Assembly: GCA_001051155.2 (NCBI GenBank)
Contig: JYIP02000005.1
Span: forward strand, 3,844,001-3,908,000
DNA length: 64,000 nucleotides
Direction of reading: 5' to 3'
DNA from: Chrysoporthe austroafricana
Taxonomy: Eukaryota > Ascomycota > Sordariomycetes > Diaporthales > Cryphonectriaceae
The position numbers were made by a program, and so were the translations under genes. This document shows positions 12,601 through 23,009 of the stretch, piece after piece. Positions within the stretch are counted from its first letter, which is position 1, and each line of letters starts with the position of its first letter. Under the pieces are notes generated by a model. That model did not search any database. It was given only the letters and a program-made list of their open reading frames with translations, and had not been told where the DNA came from.

Positions 12601-12981
12601 AAATTACAGTCGCCGACTCCCGCTCGGCTCGTGCTGGGCGGCAATATGAAGTGTGCTGAAACGCCGTCTCAGACGTGGGACCCCACCTAGACGTTTGGGG
12701 ACGGCGGTCGTATCGACCCTGGGAGATACCACGGGCAAATAGAGGGGTCAAAGATCTCAACTCTTTGATCCCTTGACATTTAACCTCTTGTCACTGTCAG
12801 TATTGGCCGAATGTCCTGCCGAGCCAAGTAAGATCCACTTGACTGCTGCCGTGAGGCGCCCCTAGCCGAGAAGCAGCTTGCTGCATCTCTCATGAAGCTG
12901 GCCGATTCGGCCCGTTGAGGGGTTCCAAGTGCCGAAAATTTGCAGAGGTCATTAGGCACGCTGTGAAGACTGTAAAGCTCG
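9620..12981. other. Long gene-free stretch (3.4 kb)
   Basis: No convincing protein-coding frame. The longest open frame (minus strand 10562-11200) is Ser/Leu/Phe-rich, lacks domain motifs and has no coherent splice extension. A few near B-box strings (for example around 10010-10030) lack a partner A box, so I do not call a tRNA. The left end should hold the promoter of the NAD kinase gene. The remainder may be relic sequence or unannotated non-coding transcription. Confidence 0.5.
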
Positions 12982-13902
12982 TCACTTCCAGTGTAGATCA
13001 GCCGTGACTTTCGCCTCTGCTGTCGACCGAACGAACTGCCGCAAGTCTGGATTAGGTTGCTGATCGTCGCTCAGAATCATGTCTATCTCTTGCGTAGGTG
13101 GCCGGCAGCAGATTGACCGTGCGAGCTCGTAGACCTGATCCCATTCGTCCATGTCAAAGTCGCCCTCGCTCTCGACGAGCAACAGCTCTTCCTGGGACGT
13201 GAAGGCGAGCACATGAACAGATCGAGACAGCTCCACCTGCCTCGGAGACGGATCAACAGTGACCTTGGCCTTGCCGTCTTCAAGCGGCACCGCCGCAACA
13301 ACAGATGTCGCGGTCGACCTCATCGGTACAGCCGCGGACAGCAAGGCCAGAGTCGCAGTCTGGAGCAGGGCTGGGATGACAGTCAGGTCCTGGCCGGAAT
13401 GATTAGCCCCGTTTCACAGCCTTGAGCCCATAAGGAGCAGGGACCAGCTCCGGACGCCTAACGTCTTACCGTGCTGGCCTGGACTAGTTTCGTGTTGACG
13501 TATTCGTTGGCGGGAGAGGCCGTGATTTGCAGCACGATCTGGATGAGGCAGCGCGGGAAATTCTTGACGAGGATGAGCTGTCGCAGAGACTGCTGCAGCA
13601 GCGATTCAAGATGGCGCTCCCGCGTGCCTGTGCGAGCCAGTGAGCCAAGGAGATCTCGCGCAGCTTGCGCAGCTTGCGCAGCTTCATCGATGCACACTGA
13701 GGGGAGACTCACCTCCGACACCCGACGCGGGTCGCACTACCACGTCGACGAGGGCCTCGTAGGAGTGTTCATCCCTTCTCTGGGCCTCGATGGGACCGTT
13801 TGCAGAAGCAGTGATAGTGTATCCGGCGTACGAGTACGTCGCGGACCCATCAGCCTTGGGCAAAGGCGACAGTACCGCCTCAGGTTGGAGTGAGGCTGTC
13901 AT
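12982..13902 (-). CDS. RRP46: Exosome complex component RRP46 (RNase PH-like)
   Basis: Ring subunit of the RNA exosome, which carries out 3'-5' RNA decay and rRNA and snoRNA processing in nucleus and cytoplasm. Three exons are proposed: 13902-13713, 13627-13470 and 13389-12982, with introns 13628-13712 and 13390-13469, giving 251 aa. That matches the usual size of this subunit. Exon 1 gives the first RNase PH strands (SATYSYAGYTITASANGP, then EALVDVVVRPASGVG). Exon 2 continues GTRERHLESLLQQSLRQLIL, then PRCLIQIVLQI. Exon 3 supplies ALLQTATLALLSAAVPMR, then SVHVLAFTSQEELLLVESEG. Eukaryotic ring subunits are generally catalytically inactive, so a structural and RNA-threading role is inferred. 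The gene sits head-to-head with the PTPA gene. All junctions conform to GT..AG and restore the family sequence. Confidence 0.9.
13658..13684. repeat. Three tandem copies of GCGCAGCTT in RRP46 intron 1
   Basis: Three perfect 9-bp units lie wholly inside the proposed first intron of RRP46 (13628-13712). The repeat keeps the frame open across the intron and produces spurious open frames on both strands. Confidence 0.85.
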
Positions 13903-14350
13903 GCTAGCCTGGTCGTGCTGGGTCGGAGCGGTGACGGTTCTGGCGCGGGTGTGATAATGGCGACGGTGAGGGAGAAGATCTTTCAACGTTCGCCGAAGAA
14001 GCTTTTGGGCCAGCCAGCGACGGCAGCTAAGCCAAAAGTAATCAGCGTGGCGGGATGATCTCATAGGCTAAAACTGCCCCACCCGTAGCAACCACACCTG
14101 CAGCTAGCGGGGTCTCTTTGTCCTGCAGGGTCCTGAGCTGAGCTGGACCGCGGGGCAGATACAGCACCTACGGGCTACAGAAGTACCTACCAGTCCTACC
14201 TAAGCAGGCTGGCAGGCTAAGTAACTTGAGGCTCACCTTGCTTGTGATTATGATTCCGACCTCAACCTCAACCACACCACCCATCCACGCACGATCCACC
14301 ACTCCTCTTGCCATCGTATCGCCCACACCATCGATCGTCACATCTCCAGC
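13903..14350. promoter_or_regulatory. Divergent intergenic region between RRP46 and PTPA
   Basis: The two start codons are 448 bp apart and face away from each other, so this segment must contain both promoters and 5' leaders. A pyrimidine-rich leader precedes the PTPA ATG. No specific transcription-factor site could be assigned with confidence. Confidence 0.55.
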
Positions 14351-15667
14351 ATGACCGCCATGGCGACCGGCGAGACCTCGCAGCCGCCAACAGGCAGAGA
14401 TGCTCCAGCAGCCACGTCTTCCGGGCAAGCGATCCCGAACCTCAGGGACAGGCTGCCCAAACTTGAGCCCAGGAGGCGACGACCAGGTCCTGACAATCCT
14501 CTCCCCTTTCCAGAGACTCCGGCCCTCCCTCCGCCCCCAGAGGATCCCAAGGATTTCAAAGTACCTACGCGGCGAATACTGTCCAAAGAAGACCATGACC
14601 TCTTCCTGGGATCGCCCACCTACGACCTCGTCGTGGCCTGGGTCTTCGGGCTGTCCGAGTCCGTCGCCGACACACCCATAGCGGCTATCACGGACGACAG
14701 CATGAGCCCCGTGCTGAAGAAGATACTCTCGATACTGGACGAGACCGAGCAGCTCGTCTACCAGAACCCGCCCGACGACCAGGGCGGCTCGCGCTTCGGC
14801 AACAAGCGCTTCCGGGACTTCCTCGACGCGGCCAAGGCGCGGGCCCCGCGGTGGAACGCCGAGCTGGGTGTCGCGGACGCGGGCGCCGCCGGCGAGCTCG
14901 CCACCTACCTGAACCAGTCCTTCGGCAACCGCCGGCGCATCGACTACGGCTCGGGCCACGAGCTCAACTTCCTGGTCTGGCTGCTGTGCCTGTACCGGCT
15001 GCGCGCGGTCGCGCGCGCCGACTTCCCGGCCCTCGTCCTGCGCGTCTTCACCCGCTACCTCGAGGTCATGCGCGTCGTCCAGTCGACGTACTACCTCGAG
15101 CCCGCCGGCTCGCACGGCGTCTGGGGCCTGGACGACTACCAGTTCCTGCCCTTCCTCTTCGGCGCCAGCCAGCTGCTGCACCACAAGTACATCACGCCGC
15201 GGGCCATCCACCAGGAGCTCACCCTGGAGCAGTTCGGGAGGGACTACCTGTACCTGAACCAGATCGTGTTCGTCAACAGTACCAAGACCGTCAAGGGGCT
15301 GCGGTGGCACAGCCCTATGCTGGACGACATCTCGAGCGCCAAGTCGTGGGAGAAGGTCGAGGGCGGGATGCGGAGAATGTTCGTGGCCGAGGTGCTGAAG
15401 AAGCTGCCGGTTATGCAGCACTTCCTGTTCGGCTCGCTGGTCCCCGCCGTGGACGGCATGAGCGAGCAGGAGCAGCTCGGCGTGCCCGACGAGGACGACG
15501 ACGACGAGGGCGGGGAGGTCCAGGTGTTCCAGGAGGGCGGCATCAGGCACGTGCACCAGCAGAATGGATGGGGCGAGTGCTGCGGGATCAAGGTGCCTAG
15601 TGGTGTTGCTGCCGGCATGGAGGCGATGAAGCAGGGGCAACAGCTGCGTAGGATACCGTTCGACTGA
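14351..15667 (+). CDS. rrd2: Serine/threonine protein phosphatase 2A activator (PTPA, RRD type)
   Basis: PTPA family peptidyl-prolyl isomerase that activates PP2A-type phosphatases. It is a single exon of 438 aa. The N-terminus is Pro-rich. The conserved domain runs from about residue 75 (VPTRRILSKEDHDLFLGSPT) to the end. Diagnostic blocks are IDYGSGHELNFLVWLLCLYR, VWGLDDYQFLPFLFGASQLL, LYLNQIVFVNSTKTVKGLRW, HSPMLDDISSAKSWEKVEGG, and a C-terminal WGECCGIKVPS segment. An acidic insert (DEDDDDEGGE) lies near 15490. The protein ends soon after the domain. Its N-terminal block resembles the RRD2 branch more than RRD1, so the paralogue label is an inference. A 531-aa open frame on the opposite strand is a GC-driven shadow. 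Confidence 0.93.
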   Translation: MTAMATGETSQPPTGRDAPAATSSGQAIPNLRDRLPKLEPRRRRPGPDNPLPFPETPALPPPPEDPKDFKVPTRRILSKEDHDLFLGSPTYDLVVAWVFGLSESVADTPIAAITDDSMSPVLKKILSILDETEQLVYQNPPDDQGGSRFGNKRFRDFLDAAKARAPRWNAELGVADAGAAGELATYLNQSFGNRRRIDYGSGHELNFLVWLLCLYRLRAVARADFPALVLRVFTRYLEVMRVVQSTYYLEPAGSHGVWGLDDYQFLPFLFGASQLLHHKYITPRAIHQELTLEQFGRDYLYLNQIVFVNSTKTVKGLRWHSPMLDDISSAKSWEKVEGGMRRMFVAEVLKKLPVMQHFLFGSLVPAVDGMSEQEQLGVPDEDDDDEGGEVQVFQEGGIRHVHQQNGWGECCGIKVPSGVAAGMEAMKQGQQLRRIPFD

Positions 15668-16146
15668 GCCGCCCCCCCCAAAGGGGTGTTGGTCCCTTCT
15701 CGCCCCGCTTGCAAGTCTGGTACAACACACAAGTTTTGAATTAGCAGAATACCGTCCTAGCAAGCAAGTAAGTAATAGTATCGAAACAGTCCCTCAAAAT
15801 ACGGGTGTGAGCCGCTGTTCGGAGTCCTCAGCAGTTCCATTTTCATCGTCACATTCAACTTCGCCACCACACCACACTGTGATGAGAAGAAGCTCGGCAG
15901 AAGAGGACTTGTGGGTGCGTATGGAGAATGGAATTCATGGCTAAAGTCATGCTGCTACATCTAAAAATATCAAAAAGGTTCGTAACCAACGATGGGATGC
16001 AATCTCAAGAACCAGTACGAAAGAATGGATGCTCCGTGTATGCCGATCAATGCAGTCTTTCACTCTCTCTCATCTCACTTCCACCTGTCTTCCCCTGTCT
16101 CCTCCCATCCCCTTCCTTCTGTGCGCTCCGCTACTCTTCTGTCTTT
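15668..16146. other. Short convergent intergenic region
   Basis: 3' flanks of PTPA and the secreted Ser/Thr-rich gene. It includes a C-run just after the PTPA stop and a CT-rich patch near 16060-16120. No gene was seen. Confidence 0.6.
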
Positions 16147-17907
16147 TCAGCGAGCGGTCGCCCCAGTGACATTGAGATACTGAGTAGGGTTGCCGCAAGC
16201 AAGGTCAAACCACTGGCCGGCAGTTTGCTCGTACAGCTTGCCCACCACGTACGGCACGGTGGCGCCGTACAGGTCGCACCGCGCGGAGCCGCTGATGCCC
16301 GACTCCTCGTGGAACTCGTAGGACGCGCAGCCGCCGAGGTGTTCCGGGTTGTCGTAGATGTCGCAGAACTGGTAGCAGCCCTCGAGGGTGACCTGGACGC
16401 CGGACCGGTTTTCGACCCAGGTGCCGAGGTAGTAGTCGCCCAGCGACGTCCCGTGCACGTCACAGTACGTGTCAGAGGGGTTGGGCGTGCCCGTCGGCAT
16501 GACCGGGTTCCCGCCGGTGATGGTGCCCGTGATGGACGGCTCCGAGGTCGTGAGCGGCAGGCTCTGGATCGTCGACGCCGTCACGAGCGGGGTCATGGTC
16601 GTGGCGATGACGAAGGTAGACACGCTCGGGGCCGACAGGGAGAAGAGCGGCACCGACGGGCTCTCGGTCGGCACCGACACGGGGACGGACGACTCGACGA
16701 CCACGGCGACCGTGCTGCTGCTGGGGAGGAGCCCGGTGAGGGTCGTGAGCGGGGTCAGCGTCTGGTGCGTTGGCGGGGAGACGGGCAGTATGGGGGGGTT
16801 CGACTCGACGATGATCACAATGGTGCTGCTGCTGCGGTACTCGGTAAGCGTTGTGATGGGGATGAGCGATCCGAGCGGCTCTGGGGCGCTGCTCTCAGGG
16901 ATGGGCACGCTGGTCTCGGTGACAACAATGCTGCTGCTCGGGGTCCCGAGGACGGGAACGCTGGACTCGATGACGATAGGGATGGTGCTGCCGCTCACGA
17001 TCTCGGTGAGAGTCGTGATGGGGGTCAGGACCTCGACGATCGGCTCTGTGGAAGCAGGTGGCAACTCAGAAGTGATGTTGACGATCGGAGGGATGATGAC
17101 GGGGCCGCTTGGGCCCAACGGGGTGGCGAGCGGCTCCGTTACCGTGAAGGTGGGCGACACGACATTGGTGACGGTGATATTGCTCTCCCCAGGAATGGGC
17201 GGCGGCAGCACAGAGCTCAGCGTCAAGATGCTGATGATGCCGCTCGGCGGAGTAGGAGGCAGCGTGGGCTCCGAGACGGGCGGAGATACCGGGACGATGG
17301 GAACGATGGTGGAGATATTCAGAGGGGGCGGGAGCAAGAGCGAGGACGGGGAGGCGACGACGCTGGCGCTGAGGCTGAAGGTGATGTTCTCCGGGCTGAT
17401 AGGAGGCAGCTCGGTGACCGGCGGCAGGGGCACCTCGGTCAGCGTGGTGTTGAGGACGACGGTGCTGGGCGGCAGCGTCGTGTTCAGGAAGCTGGTGACA
17501 TTGGCGGGGACCAACGACGTCGAGGGGACAAGCGTGATGGTCGTGGGCTTGGTGACCGTCACGGTCACGTAGCGGACCTGAACAGGACACACGTTGGTCG
17601 AGGTCGTGGTGGTGCTGACAGCGAGGGCCACGGACGTGATGGTTGTCGGGTTCGAATCTGCGGCATCAACGTCGCGCTTGCCGTCAGCGGCATGGCGGGC
17701 GTCTTCCTGGTGGTCCCGATGGTCGAGGACACCGCTCAGCCTCTGCCAGAGCTGCACATCACACGGTGTTAGTGGGACGGTCCAATCTCAGGCCCGAGAC
17801 CTTTGGGGGGGAGATTGGAATCTGCTCACATTTCTGGGGTGAGGGAATGCTGCGGCCTGCAGAGAGAGCAGGGATCCCAAGACCCCGAGGAGGGTTTGCT
17901 GCTTCAT
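16147..17907 (-). CDS. Secreted Ser/Thr-rich (mucin-like) protein with C-terminal Cys domain
   Basis: Predicted extracellular or wall-associated glycoprotein of 560 aa. Exon 1 (17907-17830) encodes a signal peptide (MKQQTLLGVLGSLLSLQAAA). Intron 17752-17829 is required to join it to exon 2 (17751-16147). Residues about 60-440 are dominated by Thr, Ser, Val and Pro, with many N-x-T/S sites and repeated TTLTE and SSVPV-type phrases. This is a typical heavily O-glycosylated stalk. The last 110 residues form a compact cysteine domain: Cys pairs around YCDVHGTSLGDYYLGTW, EGCYQFCDI, GGCASYEF, ARCDLYG and LACGNP. The Cys and aromatic pattern resembles PAN/Apple-like or other small fungal binding domains. 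I see no C-terminal hydrophobic GPI signal, so the protein is probably soluble or bound by the Cys domain. Its ligand is unknown. Confidence 0.85.
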
Positions 17908-18727
17908 GTTCTCTGGAATGAAGGACGAAGAAACCTAAAAAGCGAGTGAAAGTTTCTCGTAAAGAGTGTGAGGGTGTCAAATGATTGACCGATGCAGGAG
18001 CGCTGCTGCTCTGGTCCTGAAGTGAGCTCCATCGTGAGCTTCACCCAGGCTCTTATAGACCTTCGACACGACGCTGTCTGGAGCTTTAGCCCGGTCTGCA
18101 TCACGAGGGAGGCATTCGCAGCTGAGGCTTGGAACTATCTGGTGATAAGGGATGTCAGTCTAGGTGGCCGGGCGCAAGGGCCGCTCGCCATCGCCGCCTA
18201 TGCACGGCAAGGGAGACGGGATCATCGAACCACCTCAAGACATGAGGCAAGCCAAGACGACGACTTCACACCGGCCATTATATGGTTCCCTGCTTTGGTT
18301 CAATGGATTTCAATTGATGGTTGGCTGCCCTTGGTCGCCTAGCGGCAACATTGAATGGCTTGCTCCCTTCACGGCGGCGAGCTCGCCAGCCGTACACTGC
18401 CGCGCCATATCCTCGCGGCCCGGCTTACGTGAAACCTTTGTCGATCGACAAGACAAAACGCCATATGCGATAGGGTATCGAAACAAGGCTCACTCTGAAC
18501 GCCGATACCGCCTCCCGTGAGACTAGATGCATACACTGATGTCTTGGTTGCAAAGCAAAACCCCTTCCACATGCTCGATTCCTATCCCACGTTGCATGCC
18601 TCCAATAGCCGTGAACCATGCGCCCAGGGAGAGACACTGGATGGCAGGCTTCTGAAACTCCAGCCTGCTTCTATGATGGCCTCTCTCCTGCAATTTGCAA
18701 GCCGGGCCTGTACTTTCGTTAGGCCGT
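17908..18727. other. Intergenic region upstream of the secreted protein gene
   Basis: Promoter side of the secreted Ser/Thr-rich gene and 3' flank of the Ser/Pro-rich gene. Frames here are short and lack motifs. No RNA gene or repeat was recognised. Confidence 0.55.
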
Positions 18728-20152
18728 TCAATCTTCCCAGATAGTTTCCAGGTCCAGGTCGCCCCGTCGCTCAGCACCGCACACGCTCCACCGTTTCCGC
18801 TTGTCTCTGGTACCAAAACCCATTATGGTGCGGCCCCGCCCAGGGGTGTCCAAGCTGCTCCGTCCCTTGGTCTCGCCGCCGTCCTCGGCGTCAGCCGCCG
18901 CCTTGAGTTGTGCGATCCTTTCCGCCTCGACCGCGGCCTCCTCGGCGTCAGGGGAGTCCGGGATGGTCTCCAGGCTGGAGATGCTGGGACTCCGGGACCG
19001 CATGGAGATTGGGGTAGAGGGCATCGAGGAGGATGGCGGGTAGCCCGTAGAGAAGGTATAGCTGTCGCTGGCAGAGTCATATGGTCGCTGTACTGGAGAG
19101 GAGGTGACCGAGGACCATGACGGGGTAGAGGAGCCCGCGGTGGTGGAGCCTGCAACATAGCGGAGGGGGGACGACGGGCGTCTGTGGCGGGCCGCTGGTG
19201 ACGATGTGATGTCCAGGTTCGGCACGCTGCTCCGCTCGGACAGGTGTCGCTCTGGGTCCAGTACAGAGCTCCTCGTAGGCGAGATGGGAGGGTAGATCTC
19301 ATCGACGGGCTTCCGCATAGCACGGGCTCGCTGAGGAGAACCTAAGGGGCTCTCGGGCCGTGGGATGAGTATATGGCCCAGCCCGTTCACACCGGGCAGT
19401 GACTGTGCTCGTCCCATGGGCGGCGGTGCCAGGGCGGCAGCCGACTTGGACCTCGTATGATTGCCCGACAGCGGCGAGGTGGTCCTCGGTCGGTAGGGGA
19501 GGGCGGCGGCATTCCAGGTGGGGGAGACTGGCGAGGCAGGGGAAGGGTCGGTGGCACGCCGCATGGTAGGAGGCTTTCGAGGAGAGTCGAGATCGGAGGC
19601 GGAGGCGGAGGATTGGAGGGTGTAGTTGGAGTGCTGGAGGCGGAGAGGGGGCAGAGGTGCAGTGCGGAACTCCTCGAGCTTCTCTGTCTCGGGGACGGAC
19701 TCCATGTCGGCGATGTCCCGGGTTGGGTTGGCCCAGAGCGTCACCGCGAAGTCATAGGCACAGAGGGATGGTAAGGCCCGCCCAGTCGAGGGGGACGAGG
19801 AAGGGCACACGAGCTGTCGAGGCGGGCGAGGGTAGTCGTTGCTCGCGTGCTCGACACCAGGCCAGGCTTGGACTGTAGAATTCCAGGACGAGGCGGTCGG
19901 CGAGTCCCTGTATCTTAGCGAGCGCGGCTTGCGGGCCGGTGGGGATGCATGTACTCCAGGCAAAGCCACCAGGCACGTGGTATGGCGGTGAAGTGCAGCA
20001 GACTCGATGTCGAGGTTGGGATCCAGGCGGGGATGGTGGCTGTGAGACAGTCGAGAACGCGAGGCCAGCAGCCGACAGGCTGTGCGGACGGGGTCGAGGT
20101 CGAGCGAGAGAGGGTTGCGTTTCCGCTGTCCTGGTCGACCACGAGACCTCAA
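18728..20152 (-). CDS. Ser/Pro-rich conserved fungal protein of unknown function
   Basis: I cannot assign a function. The supported coding part reads from about 19840 to the stop at 18728. A block CAYDFAVTLWANPTRDIADM is followed by MESVPETEKLEEF. A long disordered Ser/Pro/Arg-rich region follows, with many potential SP phosphosites. An acidic-alanine helix (AEEAAVEAERIAQLKAAADA) comes next. The C-terminus carries KRKRWSVCGAERR and then DLDLETIWED, which looks like a short conserved functional motif. The N-terminus is uncertain. The frame is open up to 20152 without splicing (474 aa). A second model with GT..AG intron 19873-19954 and a start at 20270 gives 486 aa and joins a different upstream frame. 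Length and composition suggest a regulatory scaffold rather than an enzyme. Confidence 0.6.
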   Translation of the reverse strand: MRSRGRPGQRKRNPLSLDLDPVRTACRLLASRSRLSHSHHPRLDPNLDIESAALHRHTTCLVALPGVHASPPARKPRSLRYRDSPTASSWNSTVQAWPGVEHASNDYPRPPRQLVCPSSSPSTGRALPSLCAYDFAVTLWANPTRDIADMESVPETEKLEEFRTAPLPPLRLQHSNYTLQSSASASDLDSPRKPPTMRRATDPSPASPVSPTWNAAALPYRPRTTSPLSGNHTRSKSAAALAPPPMGRAQSLPGVNGLGHILIPRPESPLGSPQRARAMRKPVDEIYPPISPTRSSVLDPERHLSERSSVPNLDITSSPAARHRRPSSPLRYVAGSTTAGSSTPSWSSVTSSPVQRPYDSASDSYTFSTGYPPSSSMPSTPISMRSRSPSISSLETIPDSPDAEEAAVEAERIAQLKAAADAEDGGETKGRSSLDTPGRGRTIMGFGTRDKRKRWSVCGAERRGDLDLETIWED

Positions 20153-20290
20153 GCCATCTCAGGTCGTCCCCCTCGTAGCCTCGCAGCTGGGGCACGGGAC
20201 CGGACGCCCGTGTTGTCGCTCTCGGGTTGCTTGGCGGCTCTGAAGGTAGACGAGCCGCGGTGGACAGCACAGGTGACCTGTGCCGCGCGC

Positions 20291-20308
20291 GTGGTGGTGG
20301 TAGTGGTA

Positions 20309-20340
<32 letters not shown>

Positions 20341-20364
20341 GGTAGTGGTGGTGGTGGTGGTAGT
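20291..20364. repeat. GTG/GGC/AGT trinucleotide microsatellite
   Basis: About 74 bp of imperfect GTG, GGC and AGT triplets lie in the presumed 5' flank of the minus-strand Ser/Pro-rich gene. On that gene's sense strand it reads CCA/CAC-rich. It creates poly-Val and poly-His frames that are not genes. Confidence 0.85.
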
Positions 20365-23009
20365 GAGAAATGGCCTTAAGGATGTCGTTGGGGGGGTAGT
20401 TGAAGGAGGAGAGGCAGAGGGACCGAGAGGCGGTTAAATCAGTTATGACGGTGGTCAAGAGGGGCGCTGGGGAGATGCTTGGAGTAACGGTCCGCCGTGG
20501 AAAGGGATCTCCTGACTGCCTGGCGTGCCTGGGTACCGACACCAGTACGACTAAGGCGTGGTGGTGCCTCCCGCTAGGTACCACAGTACCCAGTAGCTGC
20601 AGGTGATCACAGCCTGTCAGTGGGGGTGAACCCTCAGCGCCGAGCCAACTGACATCTGGGCAGGCACACAAGCCACCATGGCAGTAGAGTGATTTATTTT
20701 TTTTTCTTCTCCCCTTTCGATGCCGGGCCAGGACTGCAGTGCAGGTGCCCCTTTTCTCTGCCTCTCATCCTCTTTTCTCCCGAAATGATTCCAACCTCAA
20801 AGGGGGGGGGCCAAATCGAGGAGGAGGGAGGAAGAGGCGAGAGGAGGAACACGCCCCAGGCCACCGCTAGTTCCACCGCGCATGGGAGTTCACTGCGGCG
20901 TTGTTTTGAGGGGTATACTGCTTACTACGTACCCAGTACCCAGTCCCAGTACCCCCCCGTCTATCAGACCATGCACCCACTATAGTAAAGGACCCTGCCA
21001 CCTGCCAGATTCCCAGGCCTGCCGGGAAGCTGCGACGTCAACCCCATCGGCTTCGCGGAACCGAATGCCTATGCAGTACGGACGTACTCAGTACAACATA
21101 GCATAGCACATGTCAGTCTCCCCTCATGGATCACGGGCCGGCGGCGACGCGTCGGATTCAGATTGATCTCCATCCATGTGACGGCACGAGACGCGGGTGG
21201 CATAACAGTGTCAGCGAGATACGACGGCCCTCGCCCACGCAGGGCCCAGAATAATCGCTCCCTCGCGTTTATGCGCATAGCCAACCCACACAGCGACACT
21301 CACCGCATGCCTCGCCAGCCAATCATCTGGCGTCCACATCGCTGCGATTACATCTGCAACCCTGGCCTATAGAGCTATGCGACCTCAGCAGAGAGATCAC
21401 TACCAACCCATGCGGTGGAGCAGGGTACGGAGTGCGGACGTACTGTAGTACACAGAGAGCATTGTCTCATGCGTCACGATTCATTGCGATCCGGCAGCCC
21501 TTTTTTTCATTTTTGCCTCGCGGGTATCGCGGCGCGAAATAAGAGACGAAACCTTGGCAGCCACTGGCCGGAACGCTGTGGCCGCTGGGGAGGGGGCAGC
21601 GCCGGCCACCCGCATGCCTGGAAGTTTCTCTCCGGGCCTGGCGATGGCGAGCGGGAGCCGACCTACATACCCAGTACAGCCCCAACCACCCAGAGGACTT
21701 GGACCCAGATCGTTGCCGATCACCAGCCCAGGCCCAGCAGCCCCAGCCTGTGCCCAGCGCGCCAGGTACACTCGTCTGTCGATCTGCAGATAGCGATGAT
21801 CATTGTGACAGGCAAGCACGCAAGCCAGATATAGTCGCCTCCCACGCCCGGCGCACGGGGCGGGGGGTGAGGGCCAGGCCCTGGAGCGCCTCGAACGGTT
21901 TCTCCTGCAGGTCGTGGTGCGCTGGCGAACTGAGGAGCTTTCCCCAGCTTTCCCTCAGGGGTCGCAACCCTTCCGCGCGGCGGGTCCCCACACCTGAGGT
22001 CGCTCCCAGGGTGGACTCCTCCCCCCACCCGAGCGCTGCCAGGCCGGGGTGCGCCCAGGGTCACTTGACCGTTCCATGCGACGGTACGACTCTATCTTGC
22101 GGGGCCCGGTCCGCACCGCGCCCACCGCCGGGGACCGACTCCCTGCCTGCCTGTGCCTCCGGGGCCTGTGGGCCCGTCCGGGGCGGAGCTTCACCGAGGT
22201 TGAGGCGCTGCTGAGGGGGGCCTGGCACTCGGTGAGCCCACCGGTTGTCGCATTGTGCTGGGATGGCTGAAGTACAGGATCATGGTGCGCTCTATGTTGT
22301 TGACCTTGCAGACTGGGCGCTCAGGCCGTAGTGGCCGGTGTGCCCTGTGGGTCTGGATCTGTTCACTGGGTTGCTGGCTTCACGTCTCGCGAGCGCGGGA
22401 GCCTCACATGGGATAAGCATGTTTATTCGTCAAGCGCGGGAACACAATGCATCCGTCAAGTCTCGCCCTCGTGCCCAGACACCGCAACACCAAAGATTTC
22501 TGTTACCCAAAGGAAGAAACACTAATCCCGTCCGCCCCTCCTTAAACAAAAACAAAAAAATCATTAAAATACAACACACCTGTGATTCCAAGTCACTTCT
22601 CACACAAAAGGCCTCCTCGGCAGCACTCGTCCTATGATGATAATACATGCGAAACCATAAGTCTGGTGTATCTTGGATCCAGAGACATACCAAACACATG
22701 GTCTTCGGTTAAAGTGTCGGAGAATGAATGCTCTCGTCCCCGGCACCGTCTGGCTGATAGCCGTGTCGAAAGTACCAATCCGTCCTGACAGAAAGGTCCA
22801 CGAGGGAGTAAAGGCTCTCTGGTGAGGAAAGAATCGACCAGACGTCGCAGTAATGTTAGAGCATACCAAGAAGGCTTGTTGGCCGGACAACGAGACCAAA
22901 GTTCCTGTCGTCCCGTCCAGATCGACGAGTGCGGGGTGCGTCGAGTGACCGAGCCGAGAAAGGCCAGCCGGATCAGGTTCCGAAGTTTCTTGGTGATATG
23001 AGATAATCG
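20365..23009. other. Gene-poor region with GTAC-rich motif cluster
   Basis: About 2.6 kb without a supportable gene. It contains a C-run and G-run patch near 20800, several copies of a TACCCAGTAC/GTACTNNGTAC-like string (20531-21675), a GC-rich segment at about 21840-22230, and an A-rich tract at 22549-22570. The minus-strand open frame at 22600-23013 is treated as 3' flank of the membrane-protein gene. Confidence 0.5.

Noticed and set aside
14168..15763. 531-aa minus-strand open frame over the PTPA gene
   Set aside because: Low-complexity Val/Leu/Glu/Ala composition antisense to a certain gene. It is a codon-bias shadow.
15928..17772. 614-aa plus-strand frame over the secreted protein gene
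   Set aside because: Arg/Gly/Asp-rich shadow of the Thr/Ser-rich stalk. The minus strand has the signal peptide and splice sites.
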